From a virus, in the IMG/VR virus record IMGVR_UViG_3300043772_001923, positions 1-46,345 of that record: a stretch of 46,345 nucleotides of DNA, one strand, 5' to 3'. The notes beneath the pieces are model-generated. The model ran no database searches. It was not told where the DNA came from and worked only from the letters and a program-made list of their open reading frames with translations. The position numbers and the translations under genes are program-made. Below, one piece after another: positions 1 through 7,173 of this stretch. Position 1 is the stretch's first letter. The number at the start of each line of letters is the position of its first letter.

Positions 1-888
1 TCGGTACGTTTCGGTGCGCGTACTGGCGGCGAGTTCTGACAAACTTTCCACCAGTGGCGCGGGCGCGTTCGGGAAGCGCGCCCGCAGCATGTCGCACTCG
101 CGGTCGGGGGGCAAGTACTCCGTCTCGACGTAGACACATCTGTCGGCCAGTGCTGCGTCGATGCCGCCCGTCCCTACGTACTCTGCGCCGACGTTCGCGG
201 TAGCGGCGAACGTCACGCCGTCCGCCATTCGCACTGGTTCGCTGCGCTGCGGGAATTGGATTGCACGGCGCGAATCCATCAGGGGAAGTAGTGCGTTCTG
301 CGCCTCGGTTGCTGCTCGGTTCAGTTCGTCAAGCATGATGACGGCGCGCGGCGTGGCGAGCGCCGCCACCAGTTGCGAGTCCTGCCATGCGACTCGGCCG
401 CGTGAAAGTGTCGCGCTCCCGAACCACTCGGAAGCGTCCCGCACTGGTCCGCAGTCGAGGATAAACAGCGGCCGTCCCTCAGCGGCGGCGGCGTGTTGGA
501 TTGCTTCCGTCTTGCCTGTGCCGCGTGGGCCGATGAGCATGATGGGCGCGCCTGTTGCCATTGCGGCGCGGATGGTCGCGAGCATTCCATCGGGCATGGT
601 GTAGAGCGGGTCGGTCGTGATGGTTTGTGGCTTCCACTGCGCGCGGATGATCGGCGCGGGTCCATTGGCGACTGGCTCGGCGTGGTTGCCGCTCGTGCTC
701 GTGGCGTTGGCGTTCGCGATTGCTTGCGCCAGTGCGGCGCGTGTCTCTTCGTGTTCGGCGTGTGCGCTCGCGAGTTCCCGCCGTGCATCGGCTGCGGTGC
801 TCGCGAGCGCTGGCACCGTTGAAATAAGCGCAGAGAGAATCGGTGAAGACAAGAGAGAATCAAGGGCGGTTTCGGTTGTCGTTTCCAT
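1..888 (-). CDS. MoxR/CobS-type AAA+ ATPase, N-terminal part (gene crosses contig junction)
   Basis: The first 296 residues of an AAA+ ATPase start with ATG at 888 and run off the left edge; the gene continues at the right end of the window (stop at 45834), giving about 362 residues in total. A predicted coiled coil lies near residues 34-66. Walker A GPRGTGKT is at 120-127, Walker B VIMLDELN at 183-190, a sensor-1-like FAATANV near 227-233, and an arginine-finger-like ALADR ends at 250. MoxR/CobS ATPases remodel or load cofactors onto partners together with VWA-domain proteins, and such a VWA gene lies downstream at 43767-44561. An AGGA ribosome-binding site sits 10 bases before the start, in a leader shared with the gene at 43108-43656. 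The family is clear; the substrate is unknown. Confidence 0.9.
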   Translation of the reverse strand, partial: METTTETALDSLLSSPILSALISTVPALASTAADARRELASAHAEHEETRAALAQAIANANATSTSGNHAEPVANGPAPIIRAQWKPQTITTDPLYTMPDGMLATIRAAMATGAPIMLIGPRGTGKTEAIQHAAAAEGRPLFILDCGPVRDASEWFGSATLSRGRVAWQDSQLVAALATPRAVIMLDELNRAATEAQNALLPLMDSRRAIQFPQRSEPVRMADGVTFAATANVGAEYVGTGGIDAALADRCVYVETEYLPPDRECDMLRARFPNAPAPLVESLSELAASTRTETYR

Positions 889-905
889 GTTGTACGGTTC
901 CTGTC

Positions 906-922
906 TGATAGGTGCGTGATAG
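906..922 (-). repeat. TGATAGGTGC leader motif, double copy
   Basis: The plus-strand 10-mer TGATAGGTGC starts at 906 and a second TGATAG follows at 917, just upstream of the MoxR start at 888. A perfect 8-bp inverted repeat (GCGCGCAC, one base, GTGCGCGC) lies next to it at about 922-938. The same motif precedes the other small genes of this module, so it may be an operator, promoter element or RNA element. Function is inferred from recurrence only. Confidence 0.5.
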
Positions 923-939
923 CGCGCACGGTGCGCGCG

Positions 940-1329
940 TTAGTTCTTGGGGGTGGTCCTTGCCAGTGCTGCGCGGATTGCTGCGATCTCTGCGCGTAGT
1001 GCTGCGCTCGGGTGCTTCGCTTCCTGCGCTTCGAGCATCGGAAGGAACTGCGCGACCGTCTCGCGGACTACCTGCTCGGGCGTTTTCTGCACGGTTTCTC
1101 GTGCTTGGTTCTTCAGTAGGATCGCTGCGAGTTGCGCGCGATACTGCGCCAGTCGGGCGCGCACTGCATTCGTGTAGGCGCTCGGGTGTCGCTCGTTGTC
1201 GATGCACCATTCAAGGTTTCGGATTTGGTTCTTCAGCGCTTTGATTTTCCATTCTGTGGAGCGTTGAAGCGTCTCGAAGTTGATAGCGGCATCTGCGCGC
1301 GCTGCTCGTTGGATCTCTCGTGGTGTCAC
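940..1329 (-). CDS. small Ala/Arg-rich helical protein, paralogue of 1422-1643
   Basis: I place the start at a GTG at 1329, giving 129 residues; AGAGG lies just upstream. The beginning TPREIQRAARAD and the end ALRAEIAAIRAALA match the beginning TPRDIQ and the end LAAIRAEIARTRAAM of the neighbouring 73-residue protein, so the two are likely paralogues. The middle is predicted helical and charged (residues about 20-100). No known domain is recognised. It belongs to the GC-rich minus-strand operon that leads into the MoxR ATPase, 51 bases downstream. A longer reading frame extends to 1494, but that extension is Arg/Pro-rich low-complexity sequence crossing the upstream gene and the leader motif. 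Confidence 0.6.
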   Translation of the reverse strand: MTPREIQRAARADAAINFETLQRSTEWKIKALKNQIRNLEWCIDNERHPSAYTNAVRARLAQYRAQLAAILLKNQARETVQKTPEQVVRETVAQFLPMLEAQEAKHPSAALRAEIAAIRAALARTTPKN

Positions 1330-1355
1330 TGGTGGGCCTCTTGCTGTTGGGTGCG

Positions 1356-1365
1356 TGATAGGTGC
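1356..1365 (-). repeat. TGATAGGTGC leader motif
   Basis: Another copy of the 10-mer, in the gap between the 1422-1643 gene and the GTG start at 1329. On the minus strand it follows GCGCAACGT, a sequence also found before the next copy at 1656. Confidence 0.5.
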
Positions 1366-1421
1366 GCGACGTTGCGCCCCTGCGGCGGAGTGTATCCGCG
1401 TCGGTGTGTCGTGTCTAGGCG

Positions 1422-1643
1422 TCAGCTCGAGGCGAGCGCGCGCATGGCTGCGCGGGTTCTCGCGATCTCTGCGCGGATGGCTGCGAGGTCGCAAGCGGGG
1501 ATACGGTGCGCATCGGGTCCATCGGCGACTCTCTCAAGGGCGGCGAGTCGCTGCGCCAGTCGTGCGCGAGCGATGCGGCGCGCGATGTCGGTGGTATTCG
1601 TCGTGCGCTGGGTACGGGTGTTTTGGATGTCTCGGGGGGTCAT
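1422..1643 (-). CDS. small Arg-rich protein, paralogue of 940-1329
   Basis: This 73-residue protein begins MTPRDIQNTRTQ and ends with the helical stretch IRAEIARTRAAMRAL. Both ends resemble the product of 940-1329, and the two genes share a similar leader (AGGCC followed by ACACCATGAC, or its GTG version), which points to tandem duplication. It is predicted all-helical and strongly basic. It may be the first confident gene of the GC-rich operon. An upstream 30-codon frame starting with a GTG near 1734 ends in a TGA that overlaps this ATG (ATGA), which would allow translational coupling, but that tiny frame is not convincing by itself. Confidence 0.55.
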   Translation of the reverse strand: MTPRDIQNTRTQRTTNTTDIARRIARARLAQRLAALERVADGPDAHRIPACDLAAIRAEIARTRAAMRALASS

Positions 1644-1655
1644 GGTGTCGGCCTG

Positions 1656-1665
1656 TGATAGGTGC
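1656..1665 (-). repeat. TGATAGGTGC leader motif
   Basis: This copy lies 13 bases upstream of the ATG at 1643. On the minus strand it reads GCACCTATCACAGG, preceded by GCGCAACGTGCGCAC. Confidence 0.5.
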
Positions 1666-1782
1666 GGAGATGCCGTGCGCACGTTGCGCGCGGTGTGCCA
1701 TTGCATCGGCGTACCGGCGCGGTGGGCTTCACTGTTTCCCCGTGGTTTCGTTGGGTTGGTTGGGTCGGTGGGCCTCGGCCGG

Positions 1783-1800
1783 TGATAGGTGCCGTGATAG
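1783..1800 (-). repeat. TGATAGGTGC leader motif, double copy
   Basis: TGATAGGTGC at 1783 is followed by TGATAG at 1795, the same two-copy arrangement as at 906-922. On the minus strand this reads CTATCACGGCACCTATCAC. Confidence 0.5.
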
Positions 1801-2055
1801 TGCGCCTCGGGGTGGGGGTGCATCCCTCGACATGGGCGGGCCTCGCGCGTGCGGGCGCGGGGTGGGTCCGTCCCTCGGCGGGGCGCACTGGCTGCGGCTG
1901 CGCGGGTTGCGGGCGACGGCGACGGCGTGCGGCGGCGGCGGCGGGCTGCGGGTTCTCGGACGGCGGCCGAAGGCTGCGTGTTGACGGGTCGGGCGGTCGC
2001 TCGGATCTGAACCCACGCCGGGGCGTTCAACAAACCAATAATCTAACCCCCTCTC

Positions 2056-2083
2056 TCGACCTCGTTTTGACTTGTGGTAAACT
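2056..2083 (+). promoter_or_regulatory. candidate sigma-70-like promoter, possibly leaderless
   Basis: TCGACC at 2056-2061, a 16-base spacer and TAAACT at 2078-2083 resemble -35 and -10 boxes. The ATG of the first packaging gene follows only 6 bases after the -10 box and has no ribosome-binding site (CTCCTCCC precedes it), so a transcript from here would be leaderless. The -35 match is weak; this is a proposal. Confidence 0.35.
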
Positions 2084-2089
2084 CCTCCC

Positions 2090-2740
2090 ATGCGAGGTTC
2101 ACTTCAACTCAAGGGACAGATCCGGTCATGGGCAGAGTCGATTGGTCGCTGGACTGACTTTGTCAAGATCCGCGAGCGTTTGAAGGCTGACGGCATGGAT
2201 GCTGGTGAGTGTTGGTTGCGTGCTGCACAGGAGATGGACCCTGTTATGTGGGGTCAGGTGCAGTCGAGTGTGAAGCCGAAGCGTGCGGAGAAGAAAAACG
2301 ACCTGCCACGTGGCAGGTCTGTGGAGTCGGATGGTGAGTTGCGTGTGGAGTTGGATGAGTCTGTGGGTGGGAAAGTGGAAGATAAAGTTCCACTTAGTGG
2401 AAGCGAGCCTGCGGGGGATCGCGCGACGAAGGCGGTGTTTGGCGCGAAGAAGGTGTCTACGATCAAGGTGGTGGAGTGGGTGGCGAGTAACTTGCAGGTG
2501 GAGGATGTCGAGCCGAGGGATGCGCCGAGTAGTGAGGCGTGGGGGATGTTGGTGTGGGCGCGCAGGAGTCCGGTGAATGAAAGTCAGTTTTGGGGGACTA
2601 TTTACGCAAAACTGTTGCCTTCGAGGAGTGCTATTGAGGCGGAGCAGCGGTACGCTGATGACGGATCGCGCATTGAGGACACGGCATCACGGTTGCTGGC
2701 GATGCGCGACGCGACTGAGAGTCAACGGGAGGCTCTGTAA
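2090..2740 (+). CDS. putative terminase small subunit / first gene of packaging module
   Basis: A 216-residue hydrophilic protein opens the plus-strand module, five genes before TerL. The first 60 residues (KIRERLKADGMDAGECWLRAAQEM) look like a helical DNA-binding region. A low-complexity acidic/basic linker follows (about 65-125), then a more ordered C-terminal part with VVEWVASNLQVEDVEPRDAPSSEAWGM residues split around 125-150. Small terminase subunits are poorly conserved and usually sit here, so the role is inferred from position; no signature motif proves it. The gene contains a perfect 18-bp palindrome at 2301-2318. Its stop overlaps the next start (TAATG). Confidence 0.55.
   Translation: MRGSLQLKGQIRSWAESIGRWTDFVKIRERLKADGMDAGECWLRAAQEMDPVMWGQVQSSVKPKRAEKKNDLPRGRSVESDGELRVELDESVGGKVEDKVPLSGSEPAGDRATKAVFGAKKVSTIKVVEWVASNLQVEDVEPRDAPSSEAWGMLVWARRSPVNESQFWGTIYAKLLPSRSAIEAEQRYADDGSRIEDTASRLLAMRDATESQREAL
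2301..2318. repeat. 18-bp palindrome ACCTGCCACGTGGCAGGT
   Basis: A perfect inverted repeat inside the first packaging gene. The same arms, ACCTGCCA and TGGCAGGT, recur at 10265, 24372 and (with one changed base) 33762, the last three in intergenic DNA. Confidence 0.6.
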
Positions 2741-2880
2741 TGGCTGCGAAGAAAGGTCTGCTCTACAACATCAACAAGCGCAAGTCTGCTGGTACATCGC
2801 GACCGAAGTCGAAGACGACGGTAAGTGACAAGGCGTACGCGCAGATGAAGAACAACTGGGGTCGAGGTAAGAAGAAATGA
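2740..2880 (+). CDS. tiny basic conserved-type phage protein
   Basis: A 46-residue Lys/Arg-rich protein starting MAAKKGLLYNINKRKSAG and ending NNWGRGKKK. Small basic proteins beginning KGLY-N-I are common near the packaging genes of podoviruses; their function is unknown. Its ATG overlaps the upstream stop (TAATG) and its TGA overlaps the next ATG (ATGA), so it is translationally coupled on both sides, which supports its reality despite the small size. Confidence 0.65.
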   Translation: MAAKKGLLYNINKRKSAGTSRPKSKTTVSDKAYAQMKNNWGRGKKK

Positions 2881-3131
2881 ATGCTCGCGACCGCTTGAAT
2901 CCGCAGTTTGATGTCCCTGGCGACTTGGATGTGAAATGGCTTACGACGGGGCAAGTGGCGCAGTATTTGGGTTGTTCAGCGAGGATGGTGTCCAAATGGA
3001 TCGACGAAGGGAAGTTGCCGGGGATTCGCCTGCCGTATTCAAAGGATCGGCGGGTACATCCGGCGGCGTTGATGCAGTTCGCAAAGGATCACGGCTACTT
3101 CAAGGCGAGCGGTCGTGGAAGAACGAACTGA
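2877..3131 (+). CDS. MerR/excisionase-like helix-turn-helix protein
   Basis: An 84-residue protein with a typical HTH_17 arrangement: WLTTGQVAQYLGCSARMVSKW (about residues 20-40) forms the helix-turn-helix, followed by the wing and PYSKDRRVHPAALMQFAKDHGY. Such domains bind DNA in excisionases, MerR-type regulators and small terminase-like proteins. No integrase is present, so excision is unlikely; a packaging or transcription role next to TerL is more plausible. It starts in an ATGA overlap with the preceding gene. Confidence 0.75.
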   Translation: MNARDRLNPQFDVPGDLDVKWLTTGQVAQYLGCSARMVSKWIDEGKLPGIRLPYSKDRRVHPAALMQFAKDHGYFKASGRGRTN

Positions 3132-3702
3132 ATGGGGAATGTATGCCACCGCGCTCCGCCACGCGGAAGTGTGCCTGCGTCGTTTTGGAAGAAAGACCAT
3201 CAACGGGAAAGACGCGCACGACTTCGCGATTGATTCGTTGCGCACTGTGCCGTGGAAAGGGAAGCGCATTTGGTTCGACATGCTCGACGCATTCCGTGCG
3301 GAAGCAAGAAGGCAAAAGCGCTGGGGATCTCAAATCCCCTTCGAAGACGCAATGGAACGTCATGCAACTTCTGAAAAAATTCAAAAGTATTCTGACTGGT
3401 TCTCAGCGTATTGGTTCTTGACAAACAGGCAACGGGAGATTGCATTACTTCTGTCGCAAGGCTGGTCGATGGCACGGGTTGGCAAGTGGCTTGGAATATC
3501 AGCAAACGCGATGTCAACGCATCGCAAGAGAATCGCGAAAAGGATCGCCAAATATGCCGTTCAAGAGTCAAAAGCAACGGAACTGGATGTACGCCAACGA
3601 GCCGGAGATGGCCGAGCGATGGGAGAAGAAGACCCCGAAGAACCAACCTCTTCCGAAGAAGTCGGACGAGAAGAAGAAGTGGAAGCGCCAGTAATTGAAT
3701 AG
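3115..3702 (+). CDS. sigma-70 region-4 / LuxR-like HTH protein
   Basis: A 195-residue protein read from a GTG at 3115 with an AAGGCGAG ribosome-binding site; an ATG at 3139 is an alternative. Residues about 100-145 carry LTNRQREIALLLSQGWSMAR followed by GKWLGISANAMSTHRKRI, the pattern of a sigma region 4 or LuxR-type helix-turn-helix. It could be a small sigma-like factor for phage genes or a DNA-recognising packaging partner. The last 47 codons overlap the MPFKS-type gene in another frame, and the resulting acidic tail (rich in E) is probably a by-product of that overprinting. It overlaps TerL by 8 bases. Confidence 0.65.
   Translation: MEERTEWGMYATALRHAEVCLRRFGRKTINGKDAHDFAIDSLRTVPWKGKRIWFDMLDAFRAEARRQKRWGSQIPFEDAMERHATSEKIQKYSDWFSAYWFLTNRQREIALLLSQGWSMARVGKWLGISANAMSTHRKRIAKRIAKYAVQESKATELDVRQRAGDGRAMGEEDPEEPTSSEEVGREEEVEAPVIE
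3554..3694 (+). CDS. MPFKS-family small basic protein, nested out of frame
   Basis: A 46-residue protein starting MPFKSQKQRNWMYANEPEMA and continuing with ERWEKKTPKNQPLP. This matches a well-known class of tiny phage proteins (MPFKS, Q-R, MYA, P, A--WE--TPK---LP) of unknown function. It lies entirely inside the 3' end of the sigma-like gene in a different frame, and ends immediately before the TTG start of TerL. The strong family resemblance is why I accept it although a longer gene covers the same DNA. Confidence 0.7.
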   Translation: MPFKSQKQRNWMYANEPEMAERWEKKTPKNQPLPKKSDEKKKWKRQ

Positions 3703-5425
3703 CAAGTGGCTCCATCTCGTTCCGAAAGACTTGGACGCTAATTTGAAGTGGCGTCGCGATATGCTCGCCCTTGCTCGAAAAGATGTGACGCACCGTTCGT
3801 CTTTGCGCAAGATGTGTTCTGAAGATCTTCTCTTCTACATCAATGCGTTTTGCTGGACGTATGACCCACGACTTGAAAACCCGATGGTTCCGTTCCTGAC
3901 GTACGAGTTTCAGGACGAAACATTGCTGGATCTCAATGACGCGGTGGGTAAGCGCGACATTTGCATCAAAAAAAGCCGTGACATGGGGGCATCTTGGATG
4001 CTCTGCGCCTTGTTTGAGTGGCGCTGGCATTTCAAGCACGGACAGTCTTTTTTGCTTGTAAGCCGTAATGAAGACTACGTAGACAAGCCAGGCAACTCCA
4101 AGTCGCTGTTCTGGAAGATTGATTACCTGATCCGTAACCAACCAGGCTGGCTGTTGCCGCGATACACGCGCACGGCACTACGACTTACAAACGAAGAAAA
4201 TGGAAGCGCAATTGACGGCGAATCGACGACGGGCGATGTCGCACGTGGTGACCGTCGTACAGCCATCGGTATGGACGAATTTGCCGCGTTTGATGTAGAC
4301 GCAGGGTACAAGGCACTTGCATCAACAAGAGATGCAACGAAGAGCCGTATTTTCAATTCAACGCCAGACGGCGTTGGCAATGCGTTTTATGACGTGGCGC
4401 ACTCTGATGCAGTCAAACAAGTTGTTTTGCACTGGACAAAACACCCAGTCAAAGCACAGGGCTTGTACATCGGAGGAGATGGGAAACCAAAAAGCCCGTG
4501 GTACGACGCAGAATGCAAGCGTTGTATCCACCCACAAGAAATTGCACAGGAACTCGACATCGACTTCCAAGGATCGGACTTCCAGTTCTTCGATCCCAAA
4601 GAGATTGACCGTCTTGTTATGCAGTGCTGCCGACCACCCTCGTTTGTGGGCGACCTGAACTTTGATCCGGCGACTTCTCAACCTAAGTCGTTCGTGCAAC
4701 GCCCCGGAGGCCCGCTTCGCCTCTGGTGTGGTGTTGATGCATCTGGTCAGGTCGCCCACGACCGGGGTTACGTAATTGGCGCAGACATCTCTGCTGGTAC
4801 AGGCAGCAGTAACTCTGTTCTTTCTATTGCTGATCGAAACACCGGTGAAAAGATTGGAGAACTCGTAACTCCAAACTTACGACCAGATGAGTTGGCTCGC
4901 TACGCAGTTGCTTTGTGCAAGTGGTTCCACGACGCAGAAGGAAATGGCGCGTTCATCATCTGGGAAGCGCCAGGACCAGGCCGAAACTTTGGCGATGTTG
5001 TCATTGAACTCGGATACAGGCACGTCTACTGGAAGACAAAGGAAGAGTCGATTGCGCGAAACACCGTGCCTGTTCCTGGATGGTGGCCAGTCAAAGATGC
5101 AAAGCGAGCAGTGTTTGGCGATTACAGACGCGCCTTGCTAGACGGGCGGTTCATCAATCGTTCTCGCGAAGCGATGTCAGAACTGCGCGAAATTGTCTAT
5201 ACAGCGAATGGGAGTATTGAACACTCCAAAGCAACGAGGACAATTGATCCAAGCGGTGCGAGAGACAACCACGGCGATAGACCTACTGCCGATGCACTCT
5301 GTTGCTATGCTCTTGCAAGACGAGCACCTGCAATCGCACTGCGCGAAGACATCGTGCCTGAAGGAAGCATCCTAGCGCGCCGAAAGTTGGTGGAGGACAA
5401 ACGGCGCAGATTGGCTGAATGGTAA
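3695..5425 (+). CDS. terL: terminase large subunit (ATPase/nuclease)
   Basis: A 576-residue protein that packages DNA into proheads. The ATPase half shows the Walker A-like KKSRDMGASW near residues 90-99 and Walker B IGMDEFAAF near 189-197, followed by a coupling-like STRDATKSRIFNSTPDG. The nuclease half shows VIGADISAGTGSSNS (first acidic residue, about 360-375) and a late DNHGDRPTADALCCYA near 528-543. The start is a TTG at 3695 directly after the preceding stop, with GGAAG upstream; no ATG is suitably placed. The length fits the family. The 3' end overlaps the portal start. Confidence 0.95.
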   Translation: MNSKWLHLVPKDLDANLKWRRDMLALARKDVTHRSSLRKMCSEDLLFYINAFCWTYDPRLENPMVPFLTYEFQDETLLDLNDAVGKRDICIKKSRDMGASWMLCALFEWRWHFKHGQSFLLVSRNEDYVDKPGNSKSLFWKIDYLIRNQPGWLLPRYTRTALRLTNEENGSAIDGESTTGDVARGDRRTAIGMDEFAAFDVDAGYKALASTRDATKSRIFNSTPDGVGNAFYDVAHSDAVKQVVLHWTKHPVKAQGLYIGGDGKPKSPWYDAECKRCIHPQEIAQELDIDFQGSDFQFFDPKEIDRLVMQCCRPPSFVGDLNFDPATSQPKSFVQRPGGPLRLWCGVDASGQVAHDRGYVIGADISAGTGSSNSVLSIADRNTGEKIGELVTPNLRPDELARYAVALCKWFHDAEGNGAFIIWEAPGPGRNFGDVVIELGYRHVYWKTKEESIARNTVPVPGWWPVKDAKRAVFGDYRRALLDGRFINRSREAMSELREIVYTANGSIEHSKATRTIDPSGARDNHGDRPTADALCCYALARRAPAIALREDIVPEGSILARRKLVEDKRRRLAEW

Positions 5426-7173
5426 TGGAACTTGATCGCGTTAGCCGTTTAGTAACCGCATTTGACCATTCTCGTCGCAAGTTGCAGACGTTCCGAGAAC
5501 GTCGCCTGTCTATGATTCGCCAATTCGTCGGAGGCGCGTGGTCCGATGGTGGCGCACCAGACAAGGTGCCTGTCAACTTTCTTGAAATGGCGCTGGGTAT
5601 TTATCGGCGTCAAGTCGCTGCACGTGCTCCACGTGTCATGGTTCGTTCCAAGAATGGAGATAACATTCCATTCGCTGACGACCTTGAAATTGCACTCAAC
5701 ATTTCAATTGATGACATTCGATTTGACGACACCATGCGTCGTTGGGTGCTCGAAGCAATGTTTGGCATGGGAGTATTGAAGGTTGGTCTTGCTCCAAGCG
5801 ATCAAAAAGAAATCTTCGGATTTACTCACGATCCAGGCCAGCCTTTTGCCGATGTAGTTGATTTCGAAGACTTTGTCTTTGATATCACTGCAAAGCGCTG
5901 GGATCAGGTCCAGTTCTGTGGCAACCGTTACGCGCTTCCGCTTGATGCAGTGCGTGACCTCAAGATGTTCAAGGGTGCAAACCTTTCGAAATACGAACGG
6001 CGCACATCCAACGAACAAGGTGATGAGAAAGTGTCGAACCTCGTTGACGACGGCGGGTCGTACGGCGAAGAGACATACATGGACCTTGTTGAACTATGGG
6101 ACATTTGGCTCCCATATGAGAACATCGTTGCTACGTTCCAAGCGGGACCAGATGGCGGCATTGAAACGCGAAACCCAATTCGCGTTGTTGATTGGGAAGG
6201 TCCAGAAGGCGGGCCATATCACCTGCTCTCCTTTGGCGATGTGCCAGGTCAAATCATGCCGCTTCCTCCAGCAGCGCTGATGATTGACTTGCATGAACTT
6301 GGCAACCGAGTGTTTAGAAAACTCGGAAGGCAAGCAGATCGCCAAAAGACGGTTACGCTTATTGCAAGCGGAAACCAAGAAGATGGTCGCCGGTTGACCG
6401 ATGCCAACGATGGCGATGCTATTTCTGTAGATCGCCCAGAAGCAACAAAGGAAGTTCGATACGGCGGGGTCGATCAAGCCGCTCTTGCGTTCTTTCAGCA
6501 GTTGCGCCAGTTGACTTCGTACTTCGGTGGCAATCTTGAAACTCTTGGCGGACTTAACAACGCAACGAACACTGCTTCGCAAGAGCAGTTGGTGAAGAGC
6601 CAAGCGACCATGCGCATTGCAGATATGCAAGAGCGCGCAACAGATGCTGCGACGCGAGTCATCAAGGCAATCGCGTACTACATGTGGACAGATCCAGTCC
6701 GCACGTATCGCGTTCCGAAGAAGATCCCTGCATCTGACATGGTGATTATTTCGGACTTGAAGCCAGAGCGTCGCAATGGTGAGTTCCCTGATTACGCCAT
6801 TGAGATCATTCCGTTCTCAATGCAATCGCGAACGCCAACCGAGCGCATGCAGACTCTTACCCAGATCATGCAGACGTTCATTGTTCCGATGGCGCCGCTT
6901 CTTCAGCAGCGCGGTCTTGTTCCAGACATCGAAGGATTCCTCAAGATGTCTGCTGAACTCAGCGGCACTCCTGAAGTTGTCGATCTGGTTACGAAGGTCG
7001 AGCCAGAGGAATTGATGCAAGGACCGCCGTCGCCACAAGGTGCTGGTGGCGGTCGCCCAGCAAACACGACTAGGAACTATGTTCGCGCAGACCGTGGCCA
7101 AGACAGTCTTAGCCAGCAAGACCAAGCAATTGCAAGCATGATGCAGTCAGCGCAATCTCAGCAAGGAGCATAA
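5419..7173 (+). CDS. portal protein
   Basis: A 584-residue protein directly downstream of TerL, the usual position of the portal, which forms the dodecameric DNA gate of the capsid. Portal-like features are the N-terminal helical stem with NFLEMALGIYRRQVAAR (about 50-66), the central WVLEAMFGMGVLKVGL (about 108-125), and the long helical region LTSYFGGNLETLGGLNNATN with A--EQLVKSQATMRIADMQ (about 370-400). The C-terminus is Gln/Gly-rich and disordered. ATG codons at 5419 and 5425 are both possible; the second forms a TAATG overlap with the TerL stop. Confidence 0.85.
   Translation: MVMELDRVSRLVTAFDHSRRKLQTFRERRLSMIRQFVGGAWSDGGAPDKVPVNFLEMALGIYRRQVAARAPRVMVRSKNGDNIPFADDLEIALNISIDDIRFDDTMRRWVLEAMFGMGVLKVGLAPSDQKEIFGFTHDPGQPFADVVDFEDFVFDITAKRWDQVQFCGNRYALPLDAVRDLKMFKGANLSKYERRTSNEQGDEKVSNLVDDGGSYGEETYMDLVELWDIWLPYENIVATFQAGPDGGIETRNPIRVVDWEGPEGGPYHLLSFGDVPGQIMPLPPAALMIDLHELGNRVFRKLGRQADRQKTVTLIASGNQEDGRRLTDANDGDAISVDRPEATKEVRYGGVDQAALAFFQQLRQLTSYFGGNLETLGGLNNATNTASQEQLVKSQATMRIADMQERATDAATRVIKAIAYYMWTDPVRTYRVPKKIPASDMVIISDLKPERRNGEFPDYAIEIIPFSMQSRTPTERMQTLTQIMQTFIVPMAPLLQQRGLVPDIEGFLKMSAELSGTPEVVDLVTKVEPEELMQGPPSPQGAGGGRPANTTRNYVRADRGQDSLSQQDQAIASMMQSAQSQQGA

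Larger units (their letters stand above)
1644..2089. other. GC-rich divergent intergenic region without a confident gene
   Basis: About 446 bases separate the minus-strand GC-rich module from the plus-strand packaging module. Open frames exist on both strands but encode Arg/Pro/Gly-rich low-complexity sequence without plausible ribosome-binding sites, as expected for GC-rich DNA. It holds two copies of the TGATAG-type motif at 1783-1800, one at 1656, and a possible plus-strand promoter at 2056-2083. A minus-strand promoter for the GC-rich module must lie here or further upstream, but I cannot identify a convincing one. Confidence 0.6.

Noticed and set aside
1-311. Direct terminal repeat of a linear genome
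   Set aside because: The two copies differ at 19 clustered sites and one gene reads continuously through the junction, which fits a circular assembly of two alleles better than a physical repeat.
912-1984. Plus-strand frames of 100-234 codons in the GC-rich region
   Set aside because: They are Arg/Cys/Gly-rich, lack ribosome-binding sites and mirror the minus-strand genes; third-position GC bias fits the minus-strand frames.
2877-3131. Excisionase of a temperate phage
   Set aside because: No integrase or attachment-site arrangement is visible, and the gene lies in the packaging module.
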